A stretch of 41,394 nucleotides of DNA, taken from positions 1 through 41,394 of the forward strand of contig DXLP01000021.1 of the NCBI GenBank assembly GCA_019414645.1, in the 5' to 3' direction. The DNA is from Collinsella sp. (GTDB lineage: Bacteria; Actinomycetota; Coriobacteriia; Coriobacteriales; Coriobacteriaceae). The first letter of the stretch is position 1, and each line of letters opens with the position of its first letter. The notes under the pieces are model-generated. The model was not told the DNA's origin and did not search any database. It was given only the letters and a program-made list of their open reading frames with translations. The position numbers and the translations under genes are program-made. This document shows positions 19,007 through 27,232 of this stretch, piece after piece.

Positions 19007-20802
19007 TCGACGAGGAGAACAAGTCCGCAACTATGACCGAGGCACCGGCCGCCGCCACAGCTGCGCCGGCCCACGCCGCTCCGGCGGGCTCCGCACCCGT
19101 GGAACCCGAGGACACCGTGTTCTCCCTGCCTCTTTCGCATGTAACGCATGATATTTCGGATCTCGCCGATAACGAGGACGAAGAGGATGCCGCAGCGGCG
19201 CCCATCGGCGCACATGCTGCGGAACAGCCCACAGCGCCCGAAGCAACCCCGGCGCCGGCTCACTTTGCAGAGCCCGTCGCCGCGGCAATCAACGAGAGCG
19301 CTGCGGTGTTTGCGGCACCCGAGCCCGCCGCGCCGGCGTTTCCCATGGCCCCGGCATCCGAGGTTGCGCCCGCGTCTACGCCGGCGCCCGAGCCTATAGA
19401 CGTCAGCCCGCAAGACGACGAGTCGACCGCCCGCATGTCCGAGGAGCCCGACTCCCCGGACACCAGCGATTCCGAATCAAATGCCGAGACCGACACCGTC
19501 TCTCCCGGTGACACAGCCGAGATCGACGTTGCCGCCGTTGAGGCCAAGCTCAAAGACCCCGGCTCGACCATGAGCTTTGAGCCCCTGACCGAGGAGCGCA
19601 TCGAGACCGACTCGACCTATGATGCCGGCACCACCACGCAACTTATGTGGGGCGCCCGCTCCGACGTTGGCTGCGTGCGCCCGCACAATGAGGATTCCTA
19701 CCTGGTGCAGTCGCCGCTCTTTTGCGTATGCGACGGCATGGGTGGTCACGCTGCCGGCGAGGTAGCCTCTTCCATCGCCGTCGAGACTATTGCCAAGACG
19801 GCCCCACAGTCCGCCGACGCAGCACGCCTGGCCGCAGCCGTCGAGGCAGCCAACGCCGCCGTAATCGAGGCGGCCCTGAACGGCCTGGGCAAGCCCGGCA
19901 TGGGCTGCACAGCCACCTGCGCCTACATCGAAAACGACACGCTCGCCATCGCCCACGTGGGCGACTCTCGCGCCTATCTGCTCCACGAGGGCACGCTCAT
20001 CCGCGTGACCCGCGACCACTCCTACGTGGAGGAGCTCGTGGACGCTGGCGAGATCACGGCAGACGAGGCTCGCGTCCACCCCAACCGTTCGGTCATCACC
20101 CGTGCGCTGGGCTCGGACCCCGCCATGTATGCCGACCACTTCACTCTGCATATCGAGGAAGGCGACCGTCTGATCCTGTGCTCCGACGGCCTTTCGAGCA
20201 TGATTCCCGATAGCGATATCGAGAACATCGCCACGCAGTCCTCAACCGCGCAAATCTGCGTCGACAACCTAGTGGACGCGGCGCTTGCCGCCGGCGGCCA
20301 CGACAACGTGACCGTAGTAGTCGTTGACCTGGTTGACGATGGCGTCATGCGCGAGGCGCAACGCGTGCGTCGCCGCAACGTTACTATCGCCGCCATCCTG
20401 GCCCTCGTCTTTGTGCTGGCAGCTGGCATCTGGGCCTACACGGGTGTCACCGGCTCGTACTACCTGGGTACCCACCAGGGCAATGTCGCCGTCTGGCGCG
20501 GCCTGCCCGGCAAGCCGCTCGGACTCAAGCTCCACTGGCTCGAAAGCGAAACCAGCATCAAGCTATCCGACCTGCCCGAAGACACGCAAAACCGCCTCAA
20601 GGCGGGTATTCCGCAAACAAGTGTCGACGATGCGCAGGACACGATATCCAAGTACCGCCACCAGATCGACGAGGAGCAGACCCGCCAGGTGATCGACGCG
20701 CAAACGATTCGCGACAACACCAATCAGGGATCGACCTCCGAATCAGATTCCGAGAAAACCGCCGAACAGTCCGCCGAGGCCGAAGCCTCCGATAAGAATT
20801 AG
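19003..20802 (+). CDS. pstP: PP2C-family Ser/Thr phosphatase with long acidic N-terminal extension
   Basis: This 599-residue membrane phosphatase reverses the operon's kinases. The PP2C domain (about 212-450) has RPHNEDSY, CDGMGGHAAGE, GDSRAY and GGHDNVTVVVVD, the metal-binding signature. A membrane segment follows (about 459-483), then about 115 extracytoplasmic residues. The unusual part is the first 210 residues: acidic, Ala/Pro/Glu-rich, low complexity and with many Ser/Thr. Typical PstP proteins begin directly with the catalytic domain. The extension is in frame with good codon use, and the ATG overlaps fhaB, so it seems real; an ATG 12 codons in is an alternative start. It may be a disordered substrate or FHA-docking region. 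Confidence 0.92.
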   Translation: MIDEENKSATMTEAPAAATAAPAHAAPAGSAPVEPEDTVFSLPLSHVTHDISDLADNEDEEDAAAAPIGAHAAEQPTAPEATPAPAHFAEPVAAAINESAAVFAAPEPAAPAFPMAPASEVAPASTPAPEPIDVSPQDDESTARMSEEPDSPDTSDSESNAETDTVSPGDTAEIDVAAVEAKLKDPGSTMSFEPLTEERIETDSTYDAGTTTQLMWGARSDVGCVRPHNEDSYLVQSPLFCVCDGMGGHAAGEVASSIAVETIAKTAPQSADAARLAAAVEAANAAVIEAALNGLGKPGMGCTATCAYIENDTLAIAHVGDSRAYLLHEGTLIRVTRDHSYVEELVDAGEITADEARVHPNRSVITRALGSDPAMYADHFTLHIEEGDRLILCSDGLSSMIPDSDIENIATQSSTAQICVDNLVDAALAAGGHDNVTVVVVDLVDDGVMREAQRVRRRNVTIAAILALVFVLAAGIWAYTGVTGSYYLGTHQGNVAVWRGLPGKPLGLKLHWLESETSIKLSDLPEDTQNRLKAGIPQTSVDDAQDTISKYRHQIDEEQTRQVIDAQTIRDNTNQGSTSESDSEKTAEQSAEAEASDKN

Positions 20803-20818
20803 AAAGGGAGTGCCGCTT

Positions 20819-23689
20819 ATGAGTCGCCGCAACACCGAGCTGCTCTTGCTCATCGCCTCGGCGTTCCCCGTCATCCTGCTGTATGCGATGTACGTGCTCA
20901 CTGCGGGCGCCGCTATCTCCTTTGAGACGCTCGCCGTACCGATCGGCCTCTTTGCCGCCTTTGCCGCGGCCCACATTGCCGTGCGCATCTTGGCGCCCGG
21001 TGCCGACCCCGCCATCCTGCCCATCGTATTTATACTTTCGGGCATCGGCATCACGTTCGTGACGCGTCTCGCCCCCGCTCTCGCCATCTCACAGCTCATC
21101 ATCCTGTTTGTCTCGGTGGCGCTCATGGTGGGAACGCTTGCACTAGTCAAAAACCTCGACGTGGTCATGCGCTACAAGTACACCTTTGGCATCATCGGCA
21201 TCATCCTGCTGATGCTGCCTATCTTTATCGGCACCACGATCTCGGGCTCCAAGCTGTGGATTCGCATCGCGGGCTTTACCATCCAGCCCGGCGAGTTCGC
21301 CAAGGTCTTTATCGTGCTGTTCCTGGCCGGCTACCTGGCCGAGAACCGCGAGCTGCTCTCCATCTCCAACCGCAAGATCTTGGGCTTTAAGATCCCTCGC
21401 CTGCGACTGCTACTGCCGTTGTTTGCCGTGTGGGGTGTGTGCCTGCTCGTCGTCGTCTTCGAACGCGACCTGGGTTCGGCCGTGCTGTTCTACACCATCT
21501 TCTTGCTGATGCTCTACGTTGCCACGGGGCGCTTTTCGTATGTCGTTATCGGCCTTGCGCTCTTAGCCGTTGGAGCCGTGGGCGCCTACAAGTTCCTGTC
21601 GCACGTTCAGGTGCGTTTCCAGGTTTGGGTCGATCCGTTTAAGGACGCCCAGGGTCAGGGCTACCAGATCGTCCAGTCGCTCTTCTCGCTTGCCGATGGC
21701 GGTCTGGTCGGTGTTGGCATCGGCAACGGCATGGCCAACAACATCCCTGTCGTCGAGTCCGACTTTATCTTCTCGGCTATCGGCGAGGAGATGGGCCTTT
21801 TGGGCGGCGGCGCCGTGCTCATCCTGTTTATGCTCTTTGCCGTGCGTGGCCTGACCACAGCTGCCCGCGCAAAGTCCGACCTTGCCGCCTTTAGCGCCAC
21901 CGGTCTTACGGCAGCCATCAGCTTCCAGGCCTTCTTGATCGTTGGCGGCGTAACCCGCCTGATCCCGCTGACCGGCGTCACCCTGCCCTTTATGAGCCAG
22001 GGCGGCTCCTCGCTGCTGGCAAGCTTTATCATCGTCGCACTCCTGCTACGTGCCGGTGACGAGGCGACCGGACGCGAGGCCGAGCTCACCGGCACCGGCA
22101 CCATGGCCGCCATCACCGATGACCAGGTCGCATCCGCCGCTGCCCCGACCGGTACGCGTTTTGCCAGCGCACCTTCCTACAGCCACGGCAACCACTCCGC
22201 GGGTTCTCGCATGCGTCGTCGCCTGCTCGACACTCCAGAGTCCGGCGTGCTCGGCCGCGTGGCGCTTGCCAACCGTCTGACTCGTGCCGTGTTTGCCTTC
22301 ACGGCGCTGTTCGCCATCCTTATCGGCAACCTCACCTATGTCCAGGTCATCAAGGCGAAGGACTACCAGGACATGCCGACCAACAACCACACCATCGCCC
22401 GCTCCAAGTACATCCAGCGTGGCTCCATCATCACGTCCGACGGCGTGACACTAGCCGAGTCGCTGCAGCAGGAGGACGGCACCTACGCCCGCTCCTACCC
22501 CAACGGCAACATGGCCGCGCACGTGGTGGGCTACGTGAGCCAGCAATACGGCACCGCCGGCATCGAGAGCGTCATGAACGATACGCTCACCGGCTCCAAG
22601 GATTACTCCAGCTGGAACAACGCCATCGCGTCGCTCGCGGGCCAGACCCAGCCGGGCAATACCGCCAAGCTCACCATCGACTCGCGCATCCAGACGGCCG
22701 CCGAGCAGGCGCTCAAGGGCTTTAAGGGCGCTGTGGTGGTCATGGATCCGCGCACCGGTGCGGTCCTTGCGTGCGCAAGCTCGCCCACCTATGACAACAC
22801 CAACATCGACGCCCTGCTGCAGGCGGGCGGCGGCGAGGACGGCTCCATGTACAATCGCGCCATGGACGCGCTGTACACGCCGGGCTCAACGTTTAAGGTC
22901 GTTACGCTTTCCGCGGCACTCGAGACCGGCACCGCCAGCCTTACCAGTACGTACCAGGCGCCCGGCTCCATGGACATTGGCAACGCGCCGGTCACCAACG
23001 ATGCCAACGAGAGCTACGGCACCATCAGCCTGCAGCAGGCCTTCGCCGTGTCGTCCAACGTCGTCTTTGGCCAGGTGGCAAACGAGGTCGGTGCCAGCTC
23101 GCTCGTCCAGTTTGCCAACGCCTTTGGCTACGGTCAAAAGCTCGGCCAGGATCTGACCACCGCGGCTTCCATCATGGCCGACCCGTCGCTTATGACCGAA
23201 TGGGAGACCGCTTGGGCAGGCGCCGGCCAGCCCGTCGGTATGGACCACACGCCTGGCCCGCAGACCACCGTCATGCAGAATTGCGTGATCGCTGCCGCTA
23301 TCGCCAACAGCGGCGTGGTCATGGACCCGTTCTTTGTGTCCCAGATACTCGCCCCGGACGGAACCGTGGTTAAGACCACGCAGTCCCGCTCGCTGGGCCA
23401 GGCTGTCAGCTCTGCCACGGCCGACCAGGTCAAGCAGGCCATGCTCGCCGTCGTCCAGTCCGGTACCGGCACCGATGCCCAGATTCCGGGCGTCAAGGTT
23501 GCCGGCAAGACCGGTTCGGCCGAGACCGGCGGCACCAACGTCAACTCTATGTTTGTTGGCTTTGCACCTTACGATTCACCCACGGTTGCCATCTCGGTGG
23601 CCCTGGAGGATTACGACAAACACGACGTCGAGGCGGCCAAGATTGCCGGCATCGTCCTGACCGCGGCGCTCGCCGCACAGGGAGCGTGA
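20819..23689 (+). CDS. RodA/FtsW glycosyltransferase fused to a class B penicillin-binding protein
   Basis: This 956-residue fusion makes and crosslinks peptidoglycan. Residues 1 to about 410 form a multi-pass SEDS protein with the conserved IQPGEFAK, ERDLGSA, VESDFIF and SQGGSS segments. A linker and a new membrane segment (about 485-510) lead into a transpeptidase with STFK (Ser690, Lys693), SSN (745-747) and KTG (897-899). Most bacteria encode RodA or FtsW and its cognate PBP as separate genes; here one polypeptide fixes a 1:1 pair. The ATG at 20819 has GGGAG 8 nt upstream; an in-frame GTG at 20810 lies within that site. It sits between the phosphatase and pknB, as rodA-pbpA do in mycobacteria. 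Confidence 0.93.
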   Translation: MSRRNTELLLLIASAFPVILLYAMYVLTAGAAISFETLAVPIGLFAAFAAAHIAVRILAPGADPAILPIVFILSGIGITFVTRLAPALAISQLIILFVSVALMVGTLALVKNLDVVMRYKYTFGIIGIILLMLPIFIGTTISGSKLWIRIAGFTIQPGEFAKVFIVLFLAGYLAENRELLSISNRKILGFKIPRLRLLLPLFAVWGVCLLVVVFERDLGSAVLFYTIFLLMLYVATGRFSYVVIGLALLAVGAVGAYKFLSHVQVRFQVWVDPFKDAQGQGYQIVQSLFSLADGGLVGVGIGNGMANNIPVVESDFIFSAIGEEMGLLGGGAVLILFMLFAVRGLTTAARAKSDLAAFSATGLTAAISFQAFLIVGGVTRLIPLTGVTLPFMSQGGSSLLASFIIVALLLRAGDEATGREAELTGTGTMAAITDDQVASAAAPTGTRFASAPSYSHGNHSAGSRMRRRLLDTPESGVLGRVALANRLTRAVFAFTALFAILIGNLTYVQVIKAKDYQDMPTNNHTIARSKYIQRGSIITSDGVTLAESLQQEDGTYARSYPNGNMAAHVVGYVSQQYGTAGIESVMNDTLTGSKDYSSWNNAIASLAGQTQPGNTAKLTIDSRIQTAAEQALKGFKGAVVVMDPRTGAVLACASSPTYDNTNIDALLQAGGGEDGSMYNRAMDALYTPGSTFKVVTLSAALETGTASLTSTYQAPGSMDIGNAPVTNDANESYGTISLQQAFAVSSNVVFGQVANEVGASSLVQFANAFGYGQKLGQDLTTAASIMADPSLMTEWETAWAGAGQPVGMDHTPGPQTTVMQNCVIAAAIANSGVVMDPFFVSQILAPDGTVVKTTQSRSLGQAVSSATADQVKQAMLAVVQSGTGTDAQIPGVKVAGKTGSAETGGTNVNSMFVGFAPYDSPTVAISVALEDYDKHDVEAAKIAGIVLTAALAAQGA

Positions 23690-23739
23690 TGCCCGTGATC
23701 AAAGCGGATACTTGGGACGCGCCGCGGCCGATGAGCTAG
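23689..23739 (+). other. 16-codon mini-ORF coupled to the RodA-PBP stop
   Basis: The TGA of the RodA-PBP gene overlaps an ATG (TGATG). From it a 16-codon frame (MPVIKADTWDAPRPMS) ends at TAG 23737-23739. Coupled translation is possible, but there is no independent evidence that it is functional. Confidence 0.2.
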
Positions 23740-23790
23740 CGGCAACGCGCCACACGGCCCCAGCGGCCATACATTTGGTACTACACACAT

Positions 23791-23803
23791 CGTTGAGCGA
23801 ATA
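23791..23803. repeat. Left arm of inverted repeat flanking pknB
   Basis: CGTTGAGCGAATA is the exact reverse complement of 25808-25820 beyond the far end of pknB. It lies 18 bp before the pknB start, next to its ribosome-binding site. Confidence 0.6.
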
Positions 23804-23821
23804 GTTATGTTAGGAGCAGGA

Positions 23822-25768
23822 ATGGAACAGAGGGTCCTCGGGGGAAGATACCTCCTCAAGGATAAGGTGGGAACGGGCGGTATGGCGACCGTCTTCCGTG
23901 CACAGGATCAGGTCCTCGACCGCACGGTTGCCGTCAAGATCATGCTGCCGCAGTATGCCGGCGACGCCACCTTCGCCGCCCGCTTTAAGCAGGAGGCCCA
24001 GGCAGCGGCCGGCCTGTCCTCCCCCTATATCGTGGGCGTCTACGACTGGGGCAAGGACGGCGACACCTATTACATCGTCATGGAGTACCTGCGCGGTACC
24101 GACCTTAAGAGCGGCATCAAGAGCCACGGCGCCCTCGATCCCAAGAAGGTCGCGCAGATCGGCTCGCAGATCAGCTCCGCGCTTTCGGTCGCACACAAGC
24201 ACGAGATCATCCACCGCGACATTAAGCCGCAAAACATCATGGTGCTGCCCGACGGCAACATCAAGGTCATGGATTTTGGCATTGCACGCGCCAAGAACAG
24301 CCACCTCACGCAGGATAACAACGTGCTGGGCACCGCCCACTATGTAAGCCCCGAGCAGACCCGCGGCCAGGACCTCGGCCCCACCTCGGATATCTACTCG
24401 CTGGGTGTCGTCATGTACGAGTGTGCCACCGGCCGCGTACCCTTTGACGGCGACGACGCCATCTCGGTCGCGCTCAAGCAGGTCAACGAGCTCCCCATCC
24501 CGCCGAGCCAGATCAACTCCGGCGTCGATGCCGACCTGGAGCGCATCATCCTCAAGTGCATGGAGAAGGACCCGGCAAACCGCTTCCAGACGGCCGACGA
24601 GCTGCGCCAGGTGCTCAACAGCTACCTTTCCGGCCGTGCCGTCAACGTCTCGGAGCCCACGCGCATCATCGGTGCCGCCGGCGACCTGGGTGCCACCAAG
24701 ACCCGCGAGCTTTCCGACTCAACGCGCGCTATGGTTCGTCCCGTCTCGGGCGTGAGCGGCCAGAATACCACCCGTAGCTCGGTTTCGGGCTCCACCGGCT
24801 CCTACGAGGTCGAAAAGCCCAAATCCAACAAGAACAAGATCATCGCCGCCGTGGTGGCAGCCGTTGCCGTCATCTGCATCGTGGTGGCCTTTGCCACAGG
24901 ACTCTTTGGCGGCGAGCAGGTCACCGTGCCCGATGTGCTGGGCAAGGACCAGCAGACTGCCGTCGAGCTGATCAAGGAAGCCGGCCTCGAGGTCGGCACC
25001 ATCGACCAAAGCTACAACGACGATGTCGACGAGGGCAAGGTCGCCGAGCAGACGCCCAACGGCAACACCAAGAAGACCAAGGGCACCAAGGTGAACCTGG
25101 TAATCTCCAAGGGCCCCAAGCCCTCCGAAAAGGTTGAGGTTCCCCAGCTTGTCGGCCTGACCAAGGACCAGGCCGAGGCCGCGCTGGCAAGCGTTGGCCT
25201 GAAGGGCAACGCCTCCGAGGAGGCCAACGAGGCCGATGAGGGCCAGGTCTTTGAGCAGGTCACCGAAGCCGGTAAGGAAGTCGCGAAGGGCACGACCATC
25301 TCGTACAAGGTCTCGAGCGGCCCGGATACCACGTCCGTCCCCGATCTGACCGACATGACCGAGGCCCAGGCGCGCAACGCCCTCGATATGGCAGGCTTTG
25401 GCGTCGACGTTAGCTACCAGGAGAACGACTCGGTTACCGAGGGCACCGTGATCAGCTGGAACCCCAGTGGCAAGCAGAAGCCCGGCGCCACGATTACCGT
25501 CGTCATTGCCAAGAAGTCCGGCAAGGCCAGTGTTCCGGGCAACCTGTACGGCAAGAGCATCTCCGCCGCCGTCACCGCGCTCAACAACGCCGGTTTCTAT
25601 AACATCGGCTTCTGTGACCAGAACGGCAATCCCGTAAGCGGTAACGAGGATGCCACCGTTACGGGTGTCTCCCCCACTGGCAAGCAGTCCACCGACAGCA
25701 CGATCACGCTGACGGTTTCGCTTTCTGGCTCTGCCTCGGGTGACGATTCCGACACGACGACTAACTAG
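23822..25768 (+). CDS. pknB: Ser/Thr protein kinase PknB with four PASTA repeats
   Basis: This 648-residue receptor kinase senses cell-wall material. The kinase domain has GTGGMA (17-22), VAVK (Lys39), Glu58, HRDIKPQN (131-138), MDFG (150-153) and GTAHYVSPEQ in the activation region. A Ser/Thr-rich juxtamembrane stretch is followed by one membrane segment (about 339-361). Four PASTA repeats start near residues 366, 438, 503 and 568 (VPDV, VPQL, VPDL, VPGN), and a Ser/Asp/Thr tail ends the protein. PASTA domains bind muropeptides or lipid II. The ATG at 23822 has TTAGGAG upstream; an ATG at 23807 lies before that site. A 132-bp gap separates it from the RodA-PBP gene, so it may have extra control. 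A strong terminator follows. Confidence 0.96.
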   Translation: MEQRVLGGRYLLKDKVGTGGMATVFRAQDQVLDRTVAVKIMLPQYAGDATFAARFKQEAQAAAGLSSPYIVGVYDWGKDGDTYYIVMEYLRGTDLKSGIKSHGALDPKKVAQIGSQISSALSVAHKHEIIHRDIKPQNIMVLPDGNIKVMDFGIARAKNSHLTQDNNVLGTAHYVSPEQTRGQDLGPTSDIYSLGVVMYECATGRVPFDGDDAISVALKQVNELPIPPSQINSGVDADLERIILKCMEKDPANRFQTADELRQVLNSYLSGRAVNVSEPTRIIGAAGDLGATKTRELSDSTRAMVRPVSGVSGQNTTRSSVSGSTGSYEVEKPKSNKNKIIAAVVAAVAVICIVVAFATGLFGGEQVTVPDVLGKDQQTAVELIKEAGLEVGTIDQSYNDDVDEGKVAEQTPNGNTKKTKGTKVNLVISKGPKPSEKVEVPQLVGLTKDQAEAALASVGLKGNASEEANEADEGQVFEQVTEAGKEVAKGTTISYKVSSGPDTTSVPDLTDMTEAQARNALDMAGFGVDVSYQENDSVTEGTVISWNPSGKQKPGATITVVIAKKSGKASVPGNLYGKSISAAVTALNNAGFYNIGFCDQNGNPVSGNEDATVTGVSPTGKQSTDSTITLTVSLSGSASGDDSDTTTN

Positions 25769-25807
25769 TCGACAACCCATCACCTGCAGCGGCTATGGCC
25801 GCAAACA

Positions 25808-25820
25808 TATTCGCTCAACG
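25808..25820. repeat. Right arm of inverted repeat flanking pknB
   Basis: TATTCGCTCAACG, complementary to 23791-23803. It directly abuts the terminator stem that begins at 25821. Confidence 0.6.
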
Positions 25821-25850
25821 GCGCCCGCTTGCTCCCCAGCAAGCGGGCGC
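25821..25850 (+). terminator. Terminator of the kinase/cell-wall operon
   Basis: GCGCCCGCTTGCT (25821-25833) pairs perfectly with 25838-25850 across a CCCC loop, followed by GTTATTTATC. It lies 52 bp after the pknB stop. Confidence 0.88.
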
Positions 25851-25888
25851 GTTATTTATCGACAGGCCAGGGCTCCATAGCAACGCAA

Positions 25889-25912
25889 AGAGGCCCGCAA
25901 AAGCGAGCCTCT
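25889..25912 (-). terminator. Terminator facing the Amadori operon
   Basis: Minus-strand stem AGAGGC-CGC with TTTT loop (25889-25894/25896-25898 with 25903-25905/25907-25912, one mismatch), followed by TTTGCGTT. It is the first hairpin past the remnant kinase and the likely end of the frl-type operon. Confidence 0.6.
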
Positions 25913-25944
25913 CAGGTAACAACAGATATGTGATGCAGTAATTA

Positions 25945-26207
25945 CTAGCCGCAGAACTTCACCATGGTCTCGACCATGGACTCTTGCCTATAGACAAAAT
26001 GTCCAGAAGCAAGGAGATGAAAGAGTAAGGACAACGCCCTCTAAAAGAAGGCCGTATATGAAGATTGCATATCCCTTTTGCCTTCATATACTCAAGAAGC
26101 ACCCCTCGAAGCGCTCCTGAGAGGCCCCCTTGGATGCAACCCAGGGGATCCAGATTCTGGTAGACATCGGCACAGCAAAATCCTGCCGCGCAGGCACGAA
26201 CGGACAT
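25945..26207 (-). pseudogene. Decayed second PfkB-type sugar kinase (remnant)
   Basis: An ATG at 26207 with GGGAG 6 nt upstream opens a frame starting MSVRACAAGFCCADVYQNLD, which resembles the N-terminus of FrlD-like PfkB kinases (G-F-x-x-x-D-V-Y-x-N-L). The resemblance stops after about 20 residues, where the glycine-rich substrate motif should follow, and the frame ends at 25959. Another frame near the end reads ESMVETMVKFCG and stops at 25945-25947, like a native C-terminus. The simplest reading is an internally deleted kinase gene that once followed frlD. The N-terminal match is short, so this is tentative. Confidence 0.4.
26054..26091. repeat. 10-bp inverted repeat with 18-bp spacer
   Basis: GTATATGAAG (26054-26063) and CTTCATATAC (26082-26091) are exact complements. 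They lie inside the remnant kinase region, beyond the last intact gene. Function unknown. Confidence 0.5.
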
Positions 26208-26261
26208 CTTGACTCCCAACGCAATGCGGGGCGCCCCAAGACACCCCGCCACGACAAAAAA

Positions 26262-27134
26262 CTAGTTCTCGTAGACCAGCGGGTGGCCCCAACTGCCCTC
26301 GATCTTGCAGGTCTGCGCCGCAAAACCGGCAGCGAAGTCCAAGCTCTCGCGAATTGCGGCCTCGCCGCACTCGCCGGCCTTCTTCTTGGAAAGATAGGTG
26401 ACCAAAAACGCCGTCAGCAGTGAATCGCCGGCCGCCATAGCGTCTTTGAGCTCCTCGGGCGCCACGGGCTTGATGCCCTGCTCGTAGAAGTTTTCGCCGT
26501 CATAGGCGACGGAACCCTTGCTCCCGCGCGACGCGCATACGATTTGAGGGCCAAGGGCCTTCACCCACTCGAGCTTCGCCTTGATATCCTCCAGGGAAGC
26601 GTCGCCCATGGACATAAAGGCGTACGTCACAAATGGCGCAATCTGCTCGAAGTACTCGTCGGTGGAGTCATCGGAGAAGTCGAAGCTGATAGGCACACCG
26701 GCAGCCTTGATCTTGGGGAGCTCGCGCTCGGTGAAGCAGTAGTTGCCGCTGTGCACCAAATCGAAGCCGCTGACGTACTCGGCGGCGAAGCGGTCTATCA
26801 CGTAGCGCATGTCGCCACGTATGCCGCCTTCATTGGAGCCCAGGAAGATACGGTCCCCGGTCTTGTCAACGGTCACGCGAGCGGCGCCGTTGACGCCCAG
26901 GACCTGCTGGCAGCGAAGAAGCTCGACGCCCTCGTCCTCAAGCGATGCTATAACGTGCTCGGCCTCCTCATCTGATCCGAAGATTCCCATGTAGGCGCTG
27001 CGATCGACACCGAGCTTCTTGGCGAAGACGGCGAAGTTGACTGCGTTGCCGCCGGGATACATAGTCTTGATATGCTCGTACTTATCGACAACGTTGTCTC
27101 CAAAGCCGAGCACGCTTATAGGATAGGCTGCCAT
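26262..27134 (-). CDS. frlD: PfkB-family kinase, fructoselysine 6-kinase-like
   Basis: This 290-residue cytoplasmic kinase of the ribokinase fold resembles FrlD, which phosphorylates fructoselysine at C6. Shared features with E. coli FrlD are GDNVVD near the start, GGNAVN for substrate binding, FDFSDD in the middle and a short C-terminus. The anion-hole motif is AAGDS where most members have GAGDS; the catalytic Asp is kept. The ATG at 27134 has GGAG 6 nt upstream; an ATG four codons earlier overlaps that site. It is the last intact gene of the operon, 98 bp after the deglycase. Other Amadori compounds as substrate cannot be excluded. Confidence 0.82.
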   Translation of the reverse strand: MAAYPISVLGFGDNVVDKYEHIKTMYPGGNAVNFAVFAKKLGVDRSAYMGIFGSDEEAEHVIASLEDEGVELLRCQQVLGVNGAARVTVDKTGDRIFLGSNEGGIRGDMRYVIDRFAAEYVSGFDLVHSGNYCFTERELPKIKAAGVPISFDFSDDSTDEYFEQIAPFVTYAFMSMGDASLEDIKAKLEWVKALGPQIVCASRGSKGSVAYDGENFYEQGIKPVAPEELKDAMAAGDSLLTAFLVTYLSKKKAGECGEAAIRESLDFAAGFAAQTCKIEGSWGHPLVYEN

Positions 27135-27232
27135 GGTTATCTCCATTCAGGTAAACCGCCGTGGCTACGGCGAGCAGAAGAGGCGCGAGGATTCGCACGT
27201 CTCAACGCGCTTCGCGCCCCGTTCTAAAATCG

